42,187 nt of DNA from an uncultured bacterium (GCA_946622415.1 CAMOPX010000016.1:1-42187), one strand, 5' to 3'; counted from the stretch's first letter, positions 17,923-27,170 are shown. The notes: a model not told the origin generated them from the letters alone. Program-made: numbers and translations.

Positions 17923-18110
17923 TTAAGCAAATCTTCCAAAATACCCGCATTTTTGGTTGCATTGTTATTGGAAAGAGAACGGTTTTGGCGCTTAATGTAT
18001 TCTCTGAGAGCTTCTCTGATAAATTCAGAGCGGGTTCTTTGCTCGTTTTGTGCCATTTCATCTATTGTTTTTAAAAAATTATCTCTCATAGAAACCAATA
18101 TTCTTGCCAT
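17919..18110 (-). CDS. Ribbon-helix-helix (CopG/Arc/MetJ-type) DNA-binding protein
   Basis: The 63-residue protein has a short beta strand (ARILVSMRDNFLKTIDEMA) followed by the two helices of the fold (RTRSEFIREALREYIKRQ). Such proteins bind DNA as dimers through the strand and act as repressors or antitoxins. A strong AAGGAGATG ribosome-binding site precedes the ATG. No toxin gene is next to it, so it is more likely a free-standing regulator; its target is unknown. Its stop codon overlaps that of the gene at 17608-17922. Confidence 0.85.
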   Translation of the reverse strand: MARILVSMRDNFLKTIDEMAQNEQRTRSEFIREALREYIKRQNRSLSNNNATKNAGILEDLLN

Positions 18111-18167
18111 AACATCTCCTTAAAAACAATCAAGCACACAAAATATTATACCATATTTTGCGATTTT

Positions 18168-19025
18168 TTACAGGTCGATTTTTACAACTTTATTTGATTG
18201 CTGCTCCGTAACATACAGTCTGTCATGTATTGAATCGTACAATATGCAATACGGTTTTTGAATTTCTGCAAATATACTTACAGAACCGTTCGGAGTAATT
18301 TTCAAAATGTTGTTCGCGTTATAGTTTGCAACATAAATATTGTTTTTTGAATCAGCCGCTAAACCGATAGGCCCTTTAATTAAAGAGGAGCCTGTAAATA
18401 CGGATTTTTTACCGAAAATAGAAACTTTGTATATTGAATTTTCAGCAAAGCTTGCCGAAAAAATATTTCCTTCACTATCAACAGCAACGCCGGATGGTGC
18501 TTGAATTTCTGCAATATCAATATAATGCGCTTTTCCGCTTTCATCGGTTATATTTTTATGCTCTTTAATAATTGCTTCCAGTTTTAATTCATCCTGCCTT
18601 TTTTCGATTTTATCAATCAATATTTTTGCGGAAGGATATTGAGGTGCAGACTCGGGTATTGCGGTTAAATGTTTATTTGCGTTAGAAAGATAACCTCTTT
18701 TATATTGGATTTTTCCGATATTATAAAGGGTTTCGGTGTCGTTCGGATTCATCGCAAGCAAAGCCTCTAAAGATTTAAGGGCTTCTTCATTCTTTTCAAC
18801 AGACATTAAAATTTGCGCCAAATTGTAGTGCGCTTCATAAAAATCCGGTTTTAATTCAATCGCTTTTTTGAATAAATCAATAGAAGCATTTATATTATCC
18901 TGCTTGTATAAATCTATTGCTTGATTGTACATAACCGCAGCATTCTCATTAACATCAGCATAAGCGTTTGTATTAAATGCTAAAACCAAAAATAAAAATA
19001 TGGAAATTATTAAATTCTTTTTCAT
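18168..19025 (-). CDS. Exported TPR protein with C-terminal NHL/beta-propeller blades
   Basis: The ATG at 19025 is chosen because a signal peptide starts there (MKKNLIISIFLFLVLAF... cleavage near NAYA); a longer upstream frame would overlap tsaD. The 285-residue protein has about three TPR units (residues 27-125, such as EAHYNLAQILMSVEKNEEALKSL) and a C-terminal part (175-285) with three NHL-type blades: SGVAVDSEGNIFSASFAENS, IGLAADSKNNIYVANYNANN and YCILYDSIHDRLYVTEQQSN. Three blades are only half of a usual six-bladed propeller. It probably acts as a periplasmic binding scaffold; the partner is unknown. Confidence 0.82.
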   Translation of the reverse strand: MKKNLIISIFLFLVLAFNTNAYADVNENAAVMYNQAIDLYKQDNINASIDLFKKAIELKPDFYEAHYNLAQILMSVEKNEEALKSLEALLAMNPNDTETLYNIGKIQYKRGYLSNANKHLTAIPESAPQYPSAKILIDKIEKRQDELKLEAIIKEHKNITDESGKAHYIDIAEIQAPSGVAVDSEGNIFSASFAENSIYKVSIFGKKSVFTGSSLIKGPIGLAADSKNNIYVANYNANNILKITPNGSVSIFAEIQKPYCILYDSIHDRLYVTEQQSNKVVKIDL

Positions 19026-19031
19026 GCTATC

Positions 19032-19059
19032 ATTATAACAAAACGCAAATAAACTACAA
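19032..19059 (-). promoter_or_regulatory. Leaderless promoter of the TPR/NHL gene
   Basis: On the minus strand TTGTAG (19054-19059), 16 bp, then TATAAT (19032-19037), a perfect -10 box, precede the ATG by exactly 6 nt. Transcription should begin on the start codon. There is no ribosome-binding site. The promoter lies in the 55-bp gap to the divergent tsaD gene. Confidence 0.6.
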
Positions 19060-19080
19060 GAATTTTTACAAAAGGTTAAT

Positions 19081-20061
19081 ATGATAATTTTAGCATTGGA
19101 ATCAAGTTGCGATGAAACGGCTGCAGCAATAGTAAAAGACGGCAGAGAGGTTCTTTCTAACATTGTATCGAGCCAAATAAAAATCCATGAAAAATTTGGC
19201 GGCGTTGTACCTGAAGTTGCAGCAAGAGAACACTTAAATTCCGTTAACATGGTAATAAAAGAAGCATACGAACAAGCAAACATTACACCCGAAAACATTG
19301 ATGCCTTCGCATCAACAGTAGGTCCGGGGTTAGTGGGGTGTTTGCTTGTCGGAATGAACAGTGCAAAAACTTTATCATTAGTACACAAAAAATCCTTCAT
19401 CGGAGTAAACCATCTTAATGCCCATGTTTGCGCAAATTATTTAAATTCGGATTTAAAACCGCCCTTTGTTTGCCTTTTGGTTTCAGGCGGACACAGTCAG
19501 GTAATTTATACAGGAAGTTATAATAAACAAACAATAATGGCACAAACTATTGATGATGCTGTCGGAGAAGTTTACGATAAAGTCGCAAGATTGTGTTCAA
19601 TCCCCTACCCCGGCGGAATTTTGCTCGATAAAATGGCGAGCGAGGGAAACCCGAGTGCTTTTGATTTTCCCGAAGCAAAAGTTAAAGAAAACGAATTTTC
19701 TTTTTCGGGCTTAAAGACAGCAGTATTAAGAGAAATAAAAAAATTCGATAAAAATAATATCCCAAAAGCCGACATTGCAGCAAGTTTTCAAAAACGAATT
19801 GCGGATACTTTAATCAATAAAACGAAAAAAATTGCAGATAAATTAAATTGCAAAACTATCGTTTTAGCGGGCGGTGTTGCGGCAAATTCGGAATTAAGAA
19901 AAAGACTCGAACAATTGAACAAAGAAGGGTATTCAACCCATGCTCCCGAATTAAAATATTGTACCGATAACGCATCAATGGTTGCAAGCTGTGCGTATTT
20001 TAATCCGATTCAATGTAAAGATTCTTTAATGCTTGAAGTTTTTTCAAGAGATAAAGCATAA
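19081..20061 (+). CDS. tsaD: tRNA N6-threonylcarbamoyladenosine transferase TsaD
   Basis: TsaD transfers the threonylcarbamoyl group to A37 of ANN-decoding tRNAs. The 326-residue protein begins ILALESSCDETAAAIV and has the metal-binding H111 and H115 in GVNHLNAHVCA, the nucleotide-binding LVSGGHSQVIYTG, FSFSGLKTAV, and near the end AGGVAANSELR and YCTDNASMVA. It is slightly shorter than E. coli TsaD (337). AAAGG stands 6 nt before the ATG. It is divergent from the TPR/NHL gene. Confidence 0.97.
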   Translation: MIILALESSCDETAAAIVKDGREVLSNIVSSQIKIHEKFGGVVPEVAAREHLNSVNMVIKEAYEQANITPENIDAFASTVGPGLVGCLLVGMNSAKTLSLVHKKSFIGVNHLNAHVCANYLNSDLKPPFVCLLVSGGHSQVIYTGSYNKQTIMAQTIDDAVGEVYDKVARLCSIPYPGGILLDKMASEGNPSAFDFPEAKVKENEFSFSGLKTAVLREIKKFDKNNIPKADIAASFQKRIADTLINKTKKIADKLNCKTIVLAGGVAANSELRKRLEQLNKEGYSTHAPELKYCTDNASMVASCAYFNPIQCKDSLMLEVFSRDKA

Positions 20062-20150
20062 AAGAAATTGATTCCGTGATAAAATATGTACATTAAATTT
20101 ATTAGAATTTTTTAAGTTGAGTTTTATATTTTTTAAAAAAGGGGGATAAT

Positions 20151-22586
20151 ATGGCAAAGAAAGCAAAAGTTGAAACAAGAACAATTAACGGCGATGATAG
20201 CTGCGGTATTTTAGAACATAGTAAAGATACAGTTTGGGTTTATAATGCAGGCTCAAAATCACTTAAATTTATTTATCAAACGGCAAAAAACCCTCAATAT
20301 GACACGATAAAATACGGCGAAGCCTTTATCAGACAGGGAAATGATTTGGTCTTTATCACTCTTTATGAACACAAAACAACCCATGCAGTGAAAAAAATCA
20401 CTAATACAATCAAAAACTACTATTTAGCTGACCATGAAATTACAGTCACAAGACAAGACGGCATCAATCTGGCAACAGTCGATGATTTATTCTATACAAG
20501 TGCTTCGGGCTGGATTTGGGATTTAAGCAATTCCGACACAAATCAAATATACGGAAGCAAGAAAAAAGACAGCTATAATTTTGTTCAGGCAAGAAATAGT
20601 TTTGTGATTGATGAAGCAGGAAACGATAATTATGATGTCAAATATGCAGGTTCCGGCAACAGTTACTATTTTGATTTAAAAGGTAACGACAAATACAACT
20701 TTGTGAATGCAAGAAACAATCAGTTCCCCGATATTGTCAATGATTATGCAGGTAATGATAAATACAAAGTTTCAAACAAAGCTAAAGTTAGTGTTACTGA
20801 TTACAAAGGAAAAGACAGTTACGAAGTATATGATGAAAGCCTTGCAAGAATTAATGACTACAACGGAAACGATAAATACACCATGAATAATGTCGCATTG
20901 GGAAGTTCCGTTTCTGATTATGCGGGCAACGATTCATACAGTGTTTCCAATATTCTTATAGAAAACAAGTTTATGAACATTTACGATACCAAAGGAAACG
21001 ATAAATATAAATTTGACACCATAACTTCAAATTCCTATAAAAACGTGGAAGATAAAAGCGGAAAAGATACCTACAATATATCAGGCGTAAAATCAATAAT
21101 CATTAAAGATAACAGTGATTATGATAAAAAGAGAACCGATGATACCTACAACGTTACAAATTCATCAATAGTTATTATAGAAGAAAAATCAAGCACGGAA
21201 GATAAAAAGATTGCATCAGGAAATGATAAATACAATTTTAACGGAGTAGAAAACACAATTACAACAAATGCAATTAAAGATAGCGCAGGAAATGATAAAT
21301 ATAATATTCAAAATTCTGCAACAATAAAATTTGAAGATGAAAAAGGCGCTGACAACTGGAATTTAATTTCATCTAAAAATATGACCGTTACGGATAAAGA
21401 CGGAAAGGATAAATGGAATATCGTTTCTTCAGCAGGCGGGGAAGAATATAAATTAACCGATAACAAAGGTGATGACGTTTGGACGTTTAACAACAGCAAA
21501 TCAATTTATGCAGTTGATAAAGAAGGTGCCGATAAATACACAATTTCCAATAATTCAATAGGCATTGATATAATCGATAAAGGGGGAAATGATAAATATA
21601 CTATCAAAGATTCTATCAGTTTAGCAATTGATGATAAAGGCAAATCTAATGATAAATATGATATAAATAACTATACATCATCAGATAAATATAACATTTT
21701 ATTCGTAGATGACGGTGGAAAAGACAGCTATAATATCAATAATTCAAGCAATTTCCTTATAGAAAACTTGAGCGGAAATACTACTTATACGATTAATAAT
21801 TCAAGAACCGTAAATATAGGTGATAATGCAGAAACAAAAGCAGCCGACCCTGTTCGTGAAAAAAATACATTCAATATTAAAAATTCATTTGCAACAAATA
21901 TTGATGTTAATTACATAAATTATGAAGAAAGTGAAATAGAAAAATACCTTATTTCAAATGATACTTATAACGTAACAGCAAGCAAAGAAACTTCTATACA
22001 CGATCAGGATTTGGGTAACGACACCTACAATATCAAATCAAATCAAGGCGGAACAATCATAAATGATGATGGCGGAAATGATAACTATACAATCGATAAA
22101 TTAACAAACGATTTTAAAATCATAGATGGTGCAGGCACGGATACTCTTTCTTTATCAAAGACAAAAGCCGATAACCTTATTTATATGGCAAACTATAATA
22201 CATCAACACACACCGATGCACCGAAAAATGACGTAAAAGATGGAAGCTTATTTATATTTGATAAATCAACCAAAGGTTATATTGAAATAAAATACTACTT
22301 TAAAACCAAAACAGACAGCTTTGGAAGAAAATTCCTTAATGGTGACGGTAACGGAATTATCGAAACCATCAATGCAGGTAAAAAAGATGTAACATCAGCA
22401 ATCAACACATACGCTGAATCTATCTCAGACAGTCCGAAACCTGATGCATTAGGGGAAGCCGTTGCAGGATGGCTTAATACAAATTCTTATTCAACAGATA
22501 CTTATACATCAATTGGTACAATATTGGATTCGGATAAAGCTAATGACTTCCTTGCATTTGTTTCACAATATAAACCTGCATCATAA
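20151..22586 (+). CDS. RTX-like beta-roll repeat protein, probably secreted
   Basis: The 811-residue protein has a unique N-terminal part (1-137), about 27 degenerate repeats (138-665) and a unique C-terminal part (666-811). The repeat is about 20 residues: D-x-x-G-N-D-K-Y-x-h-x-N followed by a strand of alternating hydrophobics and the next Asp. Clear copies are KGNDKYNF, AGNDKYKV, NGNDKYTM, GGNDKYTI and LGNDTYNI. This is related to the calcium-binding nonapeptide repeats of RTX proteins (GGxGxDxUx), with the second glycine pair replaced. There is no signal peptide, as expected for type I export, but no export genes are near. A GGGGG ribosome-binding site precedes the ATG and a terminator follows. 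The function is unknown; an adhesin or surface protein is possible. Confidence 0.75.
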   Translation: MAKKAKVETRTINGDDSCGILEHSKDTVWVYNAGSKSLKFIYQTAKNPQYDTIKYGEAFIRQGNDLVFITLYEHKTTHAVKKITNTIKNYYLADHEITVTRQDGINLATVDDLFYTSASGWIWDLSNSDTNQIYGSKKKDSYNFVQARNSFVIDEAGNDNYDVKYAGSGNSYYFDLKGNDKYNFVNARNNQFPDIVNDYAGNDKYKVSNKAKVSVTDYKGKDSYEVYDESLARINDYNGNDKYTMNNVALGSSVSDYAGNDSYSVSNILIENKFMNIYDTKGNDKYKFDTITSNSYKNVEDKSGKDTYNISGVKSIIIKDNSDYDKKRTDDTYNVTNSSIVIIEEKSSTEDKKIASGNDKYNFNGVENTITTNAIKDSAGNDKYNIQNSATIKFEDEKGADNWNLISSKNMTVTDKDGKDKWNIVSSAGGEEYKLTDNKGDDVWTFNNSKSIYAVDKEGADKYTISNNSIGIDIIDKGGNDKYTIKDSISLAIDDKGKSNDKYDINNYTSSDKYNILFVDDGGKDSYNINNSSNFLIENLSGNTTYTINNSRTVNIGDNAETKAADPVREKNTFNIKNSFATNIDVNYINYEESEIEKYLISNDTYNVTASKETSIHDQDLGNDTYNIKSNQGGTIINDDGGNDNYTIDKLTNDFKIIDGAGTDTLSLSKTKADNLIYMANYNTSTHTDAPKNDVKDGSLFIFDKSTKGYIEIKYYFKTKTDSFGRKFLNGDGNGIIETINAGKKDVTSAINTYAESISDSPKPDALGEAVAGWLNTNSYSTDTYTSIGTILDSDKANDFLAFVSQYKPAS

Positions 22587-22613
22587 AAAATCAGCGTTAC
22601 TATAAACTTTTTT

Positions 22614-22652
22614 AATAAAGCAATCCGAAATTTATCATCGGATTGCTTTATT
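22614..22652 (+). terminator. Terminator of the RTX-like gene
   Basis: A perfect 14-bp stem, AATAAAGCAATCCG (22614-22627) with its complement (22639-22652), encloses an 11-base loop. It lies 27 bp after the stop codon. The T-run is short and sits partly within the stem. Confidence 0.8.
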
Positions 22653-22985
22653 GTTAAAAATAACAAAAATATCAGTATGATTGAATTTGAAAAATATTTG
22701 CTGTAAGATAAATTTAAACTGTGCGGAATAAACGGCAAAATGTTGAGTTTTGGCGTTTATGAAGTCCATAGAATGCCGCCGTTGTTGCCGAAGTGTAACG
22801 CAGGCAACACAGCAATTTTAATTGCACAGGCGGAAAACCCGAAACAAAAATTGAAAATTAAATCTGTCGGAGTGGCACTCTGCCGACGAGAAAGATTAAT
22901 AATCTTTCGAGGAGAGGGCAAAAGCCGGAGGCGGTTGCTTCGCCACTCGTACTAAACAAAATCTTGAAAATTGAAAATTTAATCT
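22653..22985. other. Gene-free stretch before tRNA-Leu, with short inverted repeats
   Basis: No gene is supported. The stretch is more GC-rich than its surroundings and holds small stems: GCAATT-TT-AATTGC near 22811-22824, TTGCC/GGCAA pairs near 22785-22805, and AAAGATT-AAT-AATCTTT near 22891-22907. It also contains a copy of the start of the tRNA gene. Confidence 0.5.
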
Positions 22986-22996
22986 GTCGGAGTGGC
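22851..22996 (+). repeat. 120-bp-spaced direct repeat including the tRNA-Leu 5' end
   Basis: Bases 22851-22876 and 22971-22996 agree at 25 of 26 positions. The second copy covers 15 bp before tRNA-Leu and its first 11 bases (GTCGGAGTGGC). In the first copy the sequence then diverges (ACTCTGCCGACGAG) and no complete tRNA follows. Confidence 0.8.
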
Positions 22997-23067
22997 GAAA
23001 TTGGTAGACGCGCATGATTCAGGTTCATGTGGGTAACACCTTGTGGGTTCAAATCCCATCTCCGACA
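22986..23067 (+). tRNA. tRNA-Leu, anticodon CAG
   Basis: The 82-base gene folds as a class II tRNA. The acceptor stem is GTCGGAG with CTCCGAC and discriminator A. The anticodon stem CATGA/TCATG holds the loop TTCAGGT with anticodon CAG, which reads CUG. A long variable arm (GGGTAACACCT region) and a T arm GTGGG-TTCAAAT-CCCAT follow. CCA is not encoded. It lies 165 bp upstream of pflB. Confidence 0.93.
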
Positions 23068-23135
23068 TTTTTTTAATAAATTAACCCCATTATCGTTCTC
23101 TTATATTACTTACAATGTATTTTACAAAATGTGAA

Positions 23136-23149
23136 GCGGTCATTTCCGC
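23136..23149. promoter_or_regulatory. Short inverted repeat in the pflB leader
   Basis: GCGG-TCATTT-CCGC lies 83 bp before the pflB start codon and about 20 bp after a TACAAT hexamer (23111-23116) that could be a -10 box. It may be an operator or an mRNA hairpin. The -35 region is not recognisable. Confidence 0.35.
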
Positions 23150-23232
23150 CAAACTATACAAAAATACAAGAAAAGGTAATATTTTTTCTTTTTAGTGGTA
23201 AAATAAATATACTGGACTTGTGGGAGAAAAAA

Positions 23233-25305
23233 ATGGATATGTTGCTTGAAACCGGTACGGAAGATTTTGTAGGCGGTAAATGGCAAAATGAAATAAATGT
23301 TCGTGATTTCATTCAAAGAAATTACACGTTGTATGAAGGAGATTCAAGTTTTCTTGCACCTCCCACCGAAGCTACAAAAAAATTGTGGAAAAAATGCACC
23401 GACCTTTTTAAAAAAGAACGTGAAAACGGCGGGGTTGTTGATATGGATACAAAAATCGTATCCACAATAACATCACATAAAGCAGGTTACATAGATAAAT
23501 CCTTAGAAAAAATTGTAGGACTTCAAACTGATAAACCCCTAAAAAGAAGCCTCCAACCCTTTGGCGGTATCAGAATGGCACAAACGGCATGCCAATCTTA
23601 CGGCTATAAAGTCGATGATGAAATAACGGAAATTTTCACAAAATACAGAAAAACTCACAATCAAGGTGTTTTTGACGTTTATACGCCCGAAATGCGAAAG
23701 GCTCGTCATGCGGCAATATTAACAGGACTCCCCGACGCATACGGCAGAGGAAGAATAATAGGCGACTACAGACGTATTGCACTGTACGGAATAGATAAAT
23801 TAATCGAAGATAAAATCGAACAGCATGCCTCTATTGAAGGCGAAATGACTGCAGAAAAAATACAATTAAAAGAAGAACTTGCAGAACAGATAAAAGCATT
23901 AAATGAAATGGCGGAATTGGGTGAAATATACGGTTTTAATATCAGAAAACCTGCCCGAAATGCGCGTGAAGCTATACAATGGCTATATTTTGGTTATTTA
24001 TCCGCAGTAAAAGAACAAAATGGCGCTGCCATGTCAATCGGCAGAACATCAACTTTTCTTGATATATATATAGAAAGAGATTTAAAAAAAGGTTTAATAA
24101 CGGAATCTGAAGCCCAAGAATTAATCGATCATTTTATTATGAAGTTGAGATTGGTTAAATTCGCAAGAACACCGGAATACAACTCTTTATTCTCAGGCGA
24201 TCCGACATGGGTAACAGAATCGATTGCAGGTGTCGGTATGGATGGAAGACCCTTGGTTACAAAAAATTCCTTCAGATATCTGCACACTTTAGAAAACTTG
24301 GGTACTGCACCCGAACCCAATTTAACCGTTCTTTGGTCAACAAGATTACCCAAAAATTTTAAACAATATGCAGCCCATATTTCCATTAAAACTTCATCAA
24401 TCCAATATGAAAATGATGATTTGATGAGGGTTGTCCATGGGGATGATTATGCTATTGCATGCTGTGTTTCTTCCATGGTAATAGGAAAAGAAATGCAATT
24501 CTTCGGCGCAAGAGCTAATCTTGCAAAATGTTTATTGTATGCAATCAATGGCGGAGTTGATGAAAGATTAAAAGAACAAGTCGGACCAAAATATCGCCCC
24601 ATAACATCCGAATACTTAAATTATGAAGAAGTAATTGAAAAATATGAAGATATGATGGAATGGCTTGCGGGTTTGTATGTAAATACTTTAAATTGTATTC
24701 ACTATATGCACGATAAATACTGTTACGAACGCTCGCAGATGGCACTTCACGATAGAGACGTAAAACGTTATTTTGCAACGGGAATTGCGGGATTATCGGT
24801 TGTTGCAGACAGTTTATCCGCTATTAAATATGCAAAAGTTAAAACAATAAGAGATGAAAACGGCCTTGTTATTGATTATGAAGTTGAAGGCGAATATCCA
24901 AAGTACGGAAACAATGATGATAGAGCAGATAAAATTGCGGTTGAATTAGTTCATAAATTTATGAACATGATTCGAAAACATCATACCTACAGAAATTCAA
25001 TCCCCACAATGTCGATTTTAACAATTACATCTAATGTCGTATACGGTAAGAAAACAGGAAATACACCCGACGGAAGGAAAGCGGGAGTGCCTTTAGCCCC
25101 CGGTGCAAACCCCATGCATGGCAGAGATACAAAAGGTGCCGTTGCGTCCCTTGCATCAGTTGCAAAATTACCGTTTAACGATGCACAGGATGGAATCTCA
25201 AATACATTTTCAATCATCCCGAATGCTCTCGGAAAAGATGAGGTATTTATGGGCGATATTATGGTAAACTTTGATTGCGGATGTTCGGAAGGAAACTGCC
25301 AGTAA
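23233..25305 (+). CDS. pflB: Pyruvate formate-lyase core lacking the glycyl-radical domain
   Basis: The enzyme splits pyruvate plus CoA into acetyl-CoA and formate. The start at 23233 is set by GGGAG 6 nt upstream and by the family start ([20 protein letters not shown]); a longer frame from 23131 is not needed. The core is complete: [38 protein letters not shown], and catalytic C410-C411 in AIACCVSSM. The chain then ends at 690 residues, against about 760 in E. coli. After [11 protein letters not shown] it has a short tail with [10 protein letters not shown] and a TAA stop. The C-terminal domain with the radical glycine is absent and no frameshift restores it downstream; it is encoded at 28522-28896. 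Alone, this protein cannot be active by the known mechanism. Confidence 0.95.
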   Translation: MDMLLETGTEDFVGGKWQNEINVRDFIQRNYTLYEGDSSFLAPPTEATKKLWKKCTDLFKKERENGGVVDMDTKIVSTITSHKAGYIDKSLEKIVGLQTDKPLKRSLQPFGGIRMAQTACQSYGYKVDDEITEIFTKYRKTHNQGVFDVYTPEMRKARHAAILTGLPDAYGRGRIIGDYRRIALYGIDKLIEDKIEQHASIEGEMTAEKIQLKEELAEQIKALNEMAELGEIYGFNIRKPARNAREAIQWLYFGYLSAVKEQNGAAMSIGRTSTFLDIYIERDLKKGLITESEAQELIDHFIMKLRLVKFARTPEYNSLFSGDPTWVTESIAGVGMDGRPLVTKNSFRYLHTLENLGTAPEPNLTVLWSTRLPKNFKQYAAHISIKTSSIQYENDDLMRVVHGDDYAIACCVSSMVIGKEMQFFGARANLAKCLLYAINGGVDERLKEQVGPKYRPITSEYLNYEEVIEKYEDMMEWLAGLYVNTLNCIHYMHDKYCYERSQMALHDRDVKRYFATGIAGLSVVADSLSAIKYAKVKTIRDENGLVIDYEVEGEYPKYGNNDDRADKIAVELVHKFMNMIRKHHTYRNSIPTMSILTITSNVVYGKKTGNTPDGRKAGVPLAPGANPMHGRDTKGAVASLASVAKLPFNDAQDGISNTFSIIPNALGKDEVFMGDIMVNFDCGCSEGNCQ

Positions 25306-25318
25306 TAAACGGTATTTT

Positions 25319-26407
25319 ATGAATAAATTTATAATTAAATATTTCATAATTTTTGTTTCGTTTATTTCTATACTGTTTTTCTCGCTTGTTTTCTTTAATA
25401 AATTCATGACAGAGCAAATGCTCAGCGCAGGGCCGAATATGGGTAGACCCATGCAAGAAGCTCCAATGGGATTCCATCCGTCAGAACCTGTGCAAGAAGC
25501 CCCCATGCCGCCTGAACCTCCGATTTCCGTTCCTTTAATATTTATTATTTTTGTAAGCTCCGTTTTTGTTCTGACCGTACTTAAATACATTGAAAAAAAC
25601 TTTGTAAAACCGCTTGAAAATATAGAAGAAAACGTCAAAAAAATCAAAGAAGGCAATCTTAATATTGAATTTAAAACAAAAAGTGAAAATAAAACTGCCA
25701 TAGAAACCTTTGATACCTTGAATAAAATGACGGAAGGATTAATTCAAAAAGAAAAATTACAAAACGATTTCATAAGAAATATTGTCCACGATTTAAGAGC
25801 GCCAATCGTTGCATCGGAAAGAGCAATGGATATTTTAGAAGGCGAAATTGATAACGAACTTTATGAAGCTTTAAAAGAAAACAGTGATTCCTATTTAAAA
25901 CTCGTAAACAGCATTATAGAAACAATTACAAAAAAAGAAATCAAAACCGAAAAAATCACTTTTTCATTATTGCCGTTGGTTAATACTGTCGTAAATACTC
26001 TTAAATTTTCTATAAATAGCAAAAACATTACTATTAAAAAAGAAATTAGCGAAAATTTTTCTATATGGGCAGATTATGTTTCGGTGAATAGAATTATTTT
26101 GAACCTTATTTCCAATGCAATTGAACATAATGAAAACAGAACAATCACAATAAAAGCCATCGACGGAGATTTTTCGACCGTGATTATTGAAGATAACGGA
26201 TTGGGAATTAAAAACCCCGAAGAACTGTTTAAAAAACATATTTCTATCAATAATTCGGACAAGAAAATGGTTTCGGGACTCGGACTTTCAATTGTTAAAG
26301 AACTGACTGAAGCAAACGAAGGCACTATTGAAGTTGAAACGGAAGAAAACAAATACACAAGATTTATACTGAAATTTCCAAAGAAAGAAAAATATGAAAA
26401 AAATTAA
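25319..26407 (+). CDS. Sensor histidine kinase with Met/Pro-rich extracytoplasmic loop
   Basis: The ATG at 25319, 13 nt after the pflB stop, starts directly before the first membrane helix. The 362-residue kinase has two membrane helices (about 5-27 and 70-90) around a loop of about 45 residues rich in Met and Pro (MTEQML, NMGRPMQEAPMGFHP, EAPMPPEPP). Then come HAMP, HisKA with FIRNIVHDLRAPIVAS, and HATPase_c with N box NLISNAIEHNENR, G1 EDNGLGI and G2 SGLGLSIVK. It overlaps the next gene, a response regulator, by 14 bp, so the two are a pair. The loop might sense a metal such as copper, or redox state; this is speculation. Confidence 0.92.
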   Translation: MNKFIIKYFIIFVSFISILFFSLVFFNKFMTEQMLSAGPNMGRPMQEAPMGFHPSEPVQEAPMPPEPPISVPLIFIIFVSSVFVLTVLKYIEKNFVKPLENIEENVKKIKEGNLNIEFKTKSENKTAIETFDTLNKMTEGLIQKEKLQNDFIRNIVHDLRAPIVASERAMDILEGEIDNELYEALKENSDSYLKLVNSIIETITKKEIKTEKITFSLLPLVNTVVNTLKFSINSKNITIKKEISENFSIWADYVSVNRIILNLISNAIEHNENRTITIKAIDGDFSTVIIEDNGLGIKNPEELFKKHISINNSDKKMVSGLGLSIVKELTEANEGTIEVETEENKYTRFILKFPKKEKYEKN

Positions 26408-27059
26408 TGTAATTATCGTAGAAGACCATCCTTTAACAAGACAAACTCTTGCTTACCAATTAAAAAAGAAGGAAGAAATAAATCTTCTTGAAGCCTTTGA
26501 AAACGGAAAACAAATCTTGGATTATATTTCGGATAAAACAAGTACAAAACCCGATATAATTTTAATGGATATAGACATGCCCGTTATTGACGGAATTGAA
26601 GCAACGGTTGAAATTAAAAAGACAAATGCCAATTATCCGATAATAATGCTTACAAACCACAAAGACAGAGAAAAAGTGTTATATGCCTTTAAAAGCGGTG
26701 CTAACGGATATTGTGTTAAAGATATTAAAATTGATGAACTCTCGACTGTATTCAACACAATACTGGAAGGCGGTATATGGGTAGATAAAAAGATTGCACA
26801 ATTCATTTTTGATATTTTAAAAGCTAGCGAAAAAGAACAAATAGAAAAACACACAGCAGAAGAATTTGATATAACGAATAGAGAAAAGGAAGTATTAAAG
26901 CTTGTTGCGGACGGATTATCCAATGACGAAATTACGGAAAAACTCTTTATTTCAAGAAACACCGTAAAAAACCATATTTCAAGCATAATTACAAAACTTT
27001 CCGTAAAAGACAGAACTCAAGCTGCCGTTTTTGCACTTAAAAACAATATGTTTGACTGA
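26394..27059 (+). CDS. NarL/LuxR-family response regulator
   Basis: The 221-residue protein has a receiver (1-120) with E10-D11, phosphorylated D59 in IILMDIDMPV, T87 in MLTNHK and K109 in YCVKD. The C-terminal LuxR-type helix-turn-helix (about 155-217) reads DITNREKEVLKLVADGLSND...ISRNTVKNHISSIITKL. It is the partner of the overlapping kinase. The next two genes downstream share a palindromic upstream box, and such regulators bind inverted repeats as dimers, so the box is a natural candidate target. Confidence 0.95.
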   Translation: MKKINVIIVEDHPLTRQTLAYQLKKKEEINLLEAFENGKQILDYISDKTSTKPDIILMDIDMPVIDGIEATVEIKKTNANYPIIMLTNHKDREKVLYAFKSGANGYCVKDIKIDELSTVFNTILEGGIWVDKKIAQFIFDILKASEKEQIEKHTAEEFDITNREKEVLKLVADGLSNDEITEKLFISRNTVKNHISSIITKLSVKDRTQAAVFALKNNMFD

Positions 27060-27080
27060 TTTTTTTTGAATAATTTAAAA

Positions 27081-27098
27081 ATGGTTCTCGAGAACTAT
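27081..27098. promoter_or_regulatory. Palindromic box, copy 1 (candidate regulator-binding site)
   Basis: ATGGTTCTCGAGAACTAT contains the perfect 12-bp palindrome GTTCTCGAGAAC (27084-27095). The box recurs at 27934-27951 with one difference. It is 22 bp after the response-regulator stop and about 80 bp before the 27171 start. A CATAAT hexamer at 27105-27110 would place the box over the -35 region. Confidence 0.7.
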
Positions 27099-27170
27099 GA
27101 ATAACATAATTAACTTTCTCTTTATTAATAAGTAAATAGAAAACTTATTAAAAGAAAGAGAGAGGAAAAG

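Noticed and set aside
17919-18110. A toxin-antitoxin pair with the ribbon-helix-helix protein as antitoxin
   Set aside because: The only touching gene is convergent, on the other strand, and shows no toxin features; classical pairs are co-directional.
18168-19400. A 410-residue minus-strand reading of the TPR/NHL gene
   Set aside because: The first 125 codons overlap tsaD in antisense. A signal peptide and a -10 box mark the true start at 19025.
22740-23052. Short open frames around tRNA-Leu
   Set aside because: One runs through the tRNA gene on the opposite strand, the other covers short inverted repeats; neither has supporting signals.
23131-23232. A 34-residue N-terminal extension of PflB
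   Set aside because: It has no match to the family start and no ribosome-binding site, while GGGAG lies correctly before the ATG at 23233.
25290-25400. A frameshift joining the PFL core to a radical domain directly downstream
   Set aside because: No frame after the stop encodes the radical domain; the next sequence is the membrane helix of the kinase. The domain occurs only at 28522.
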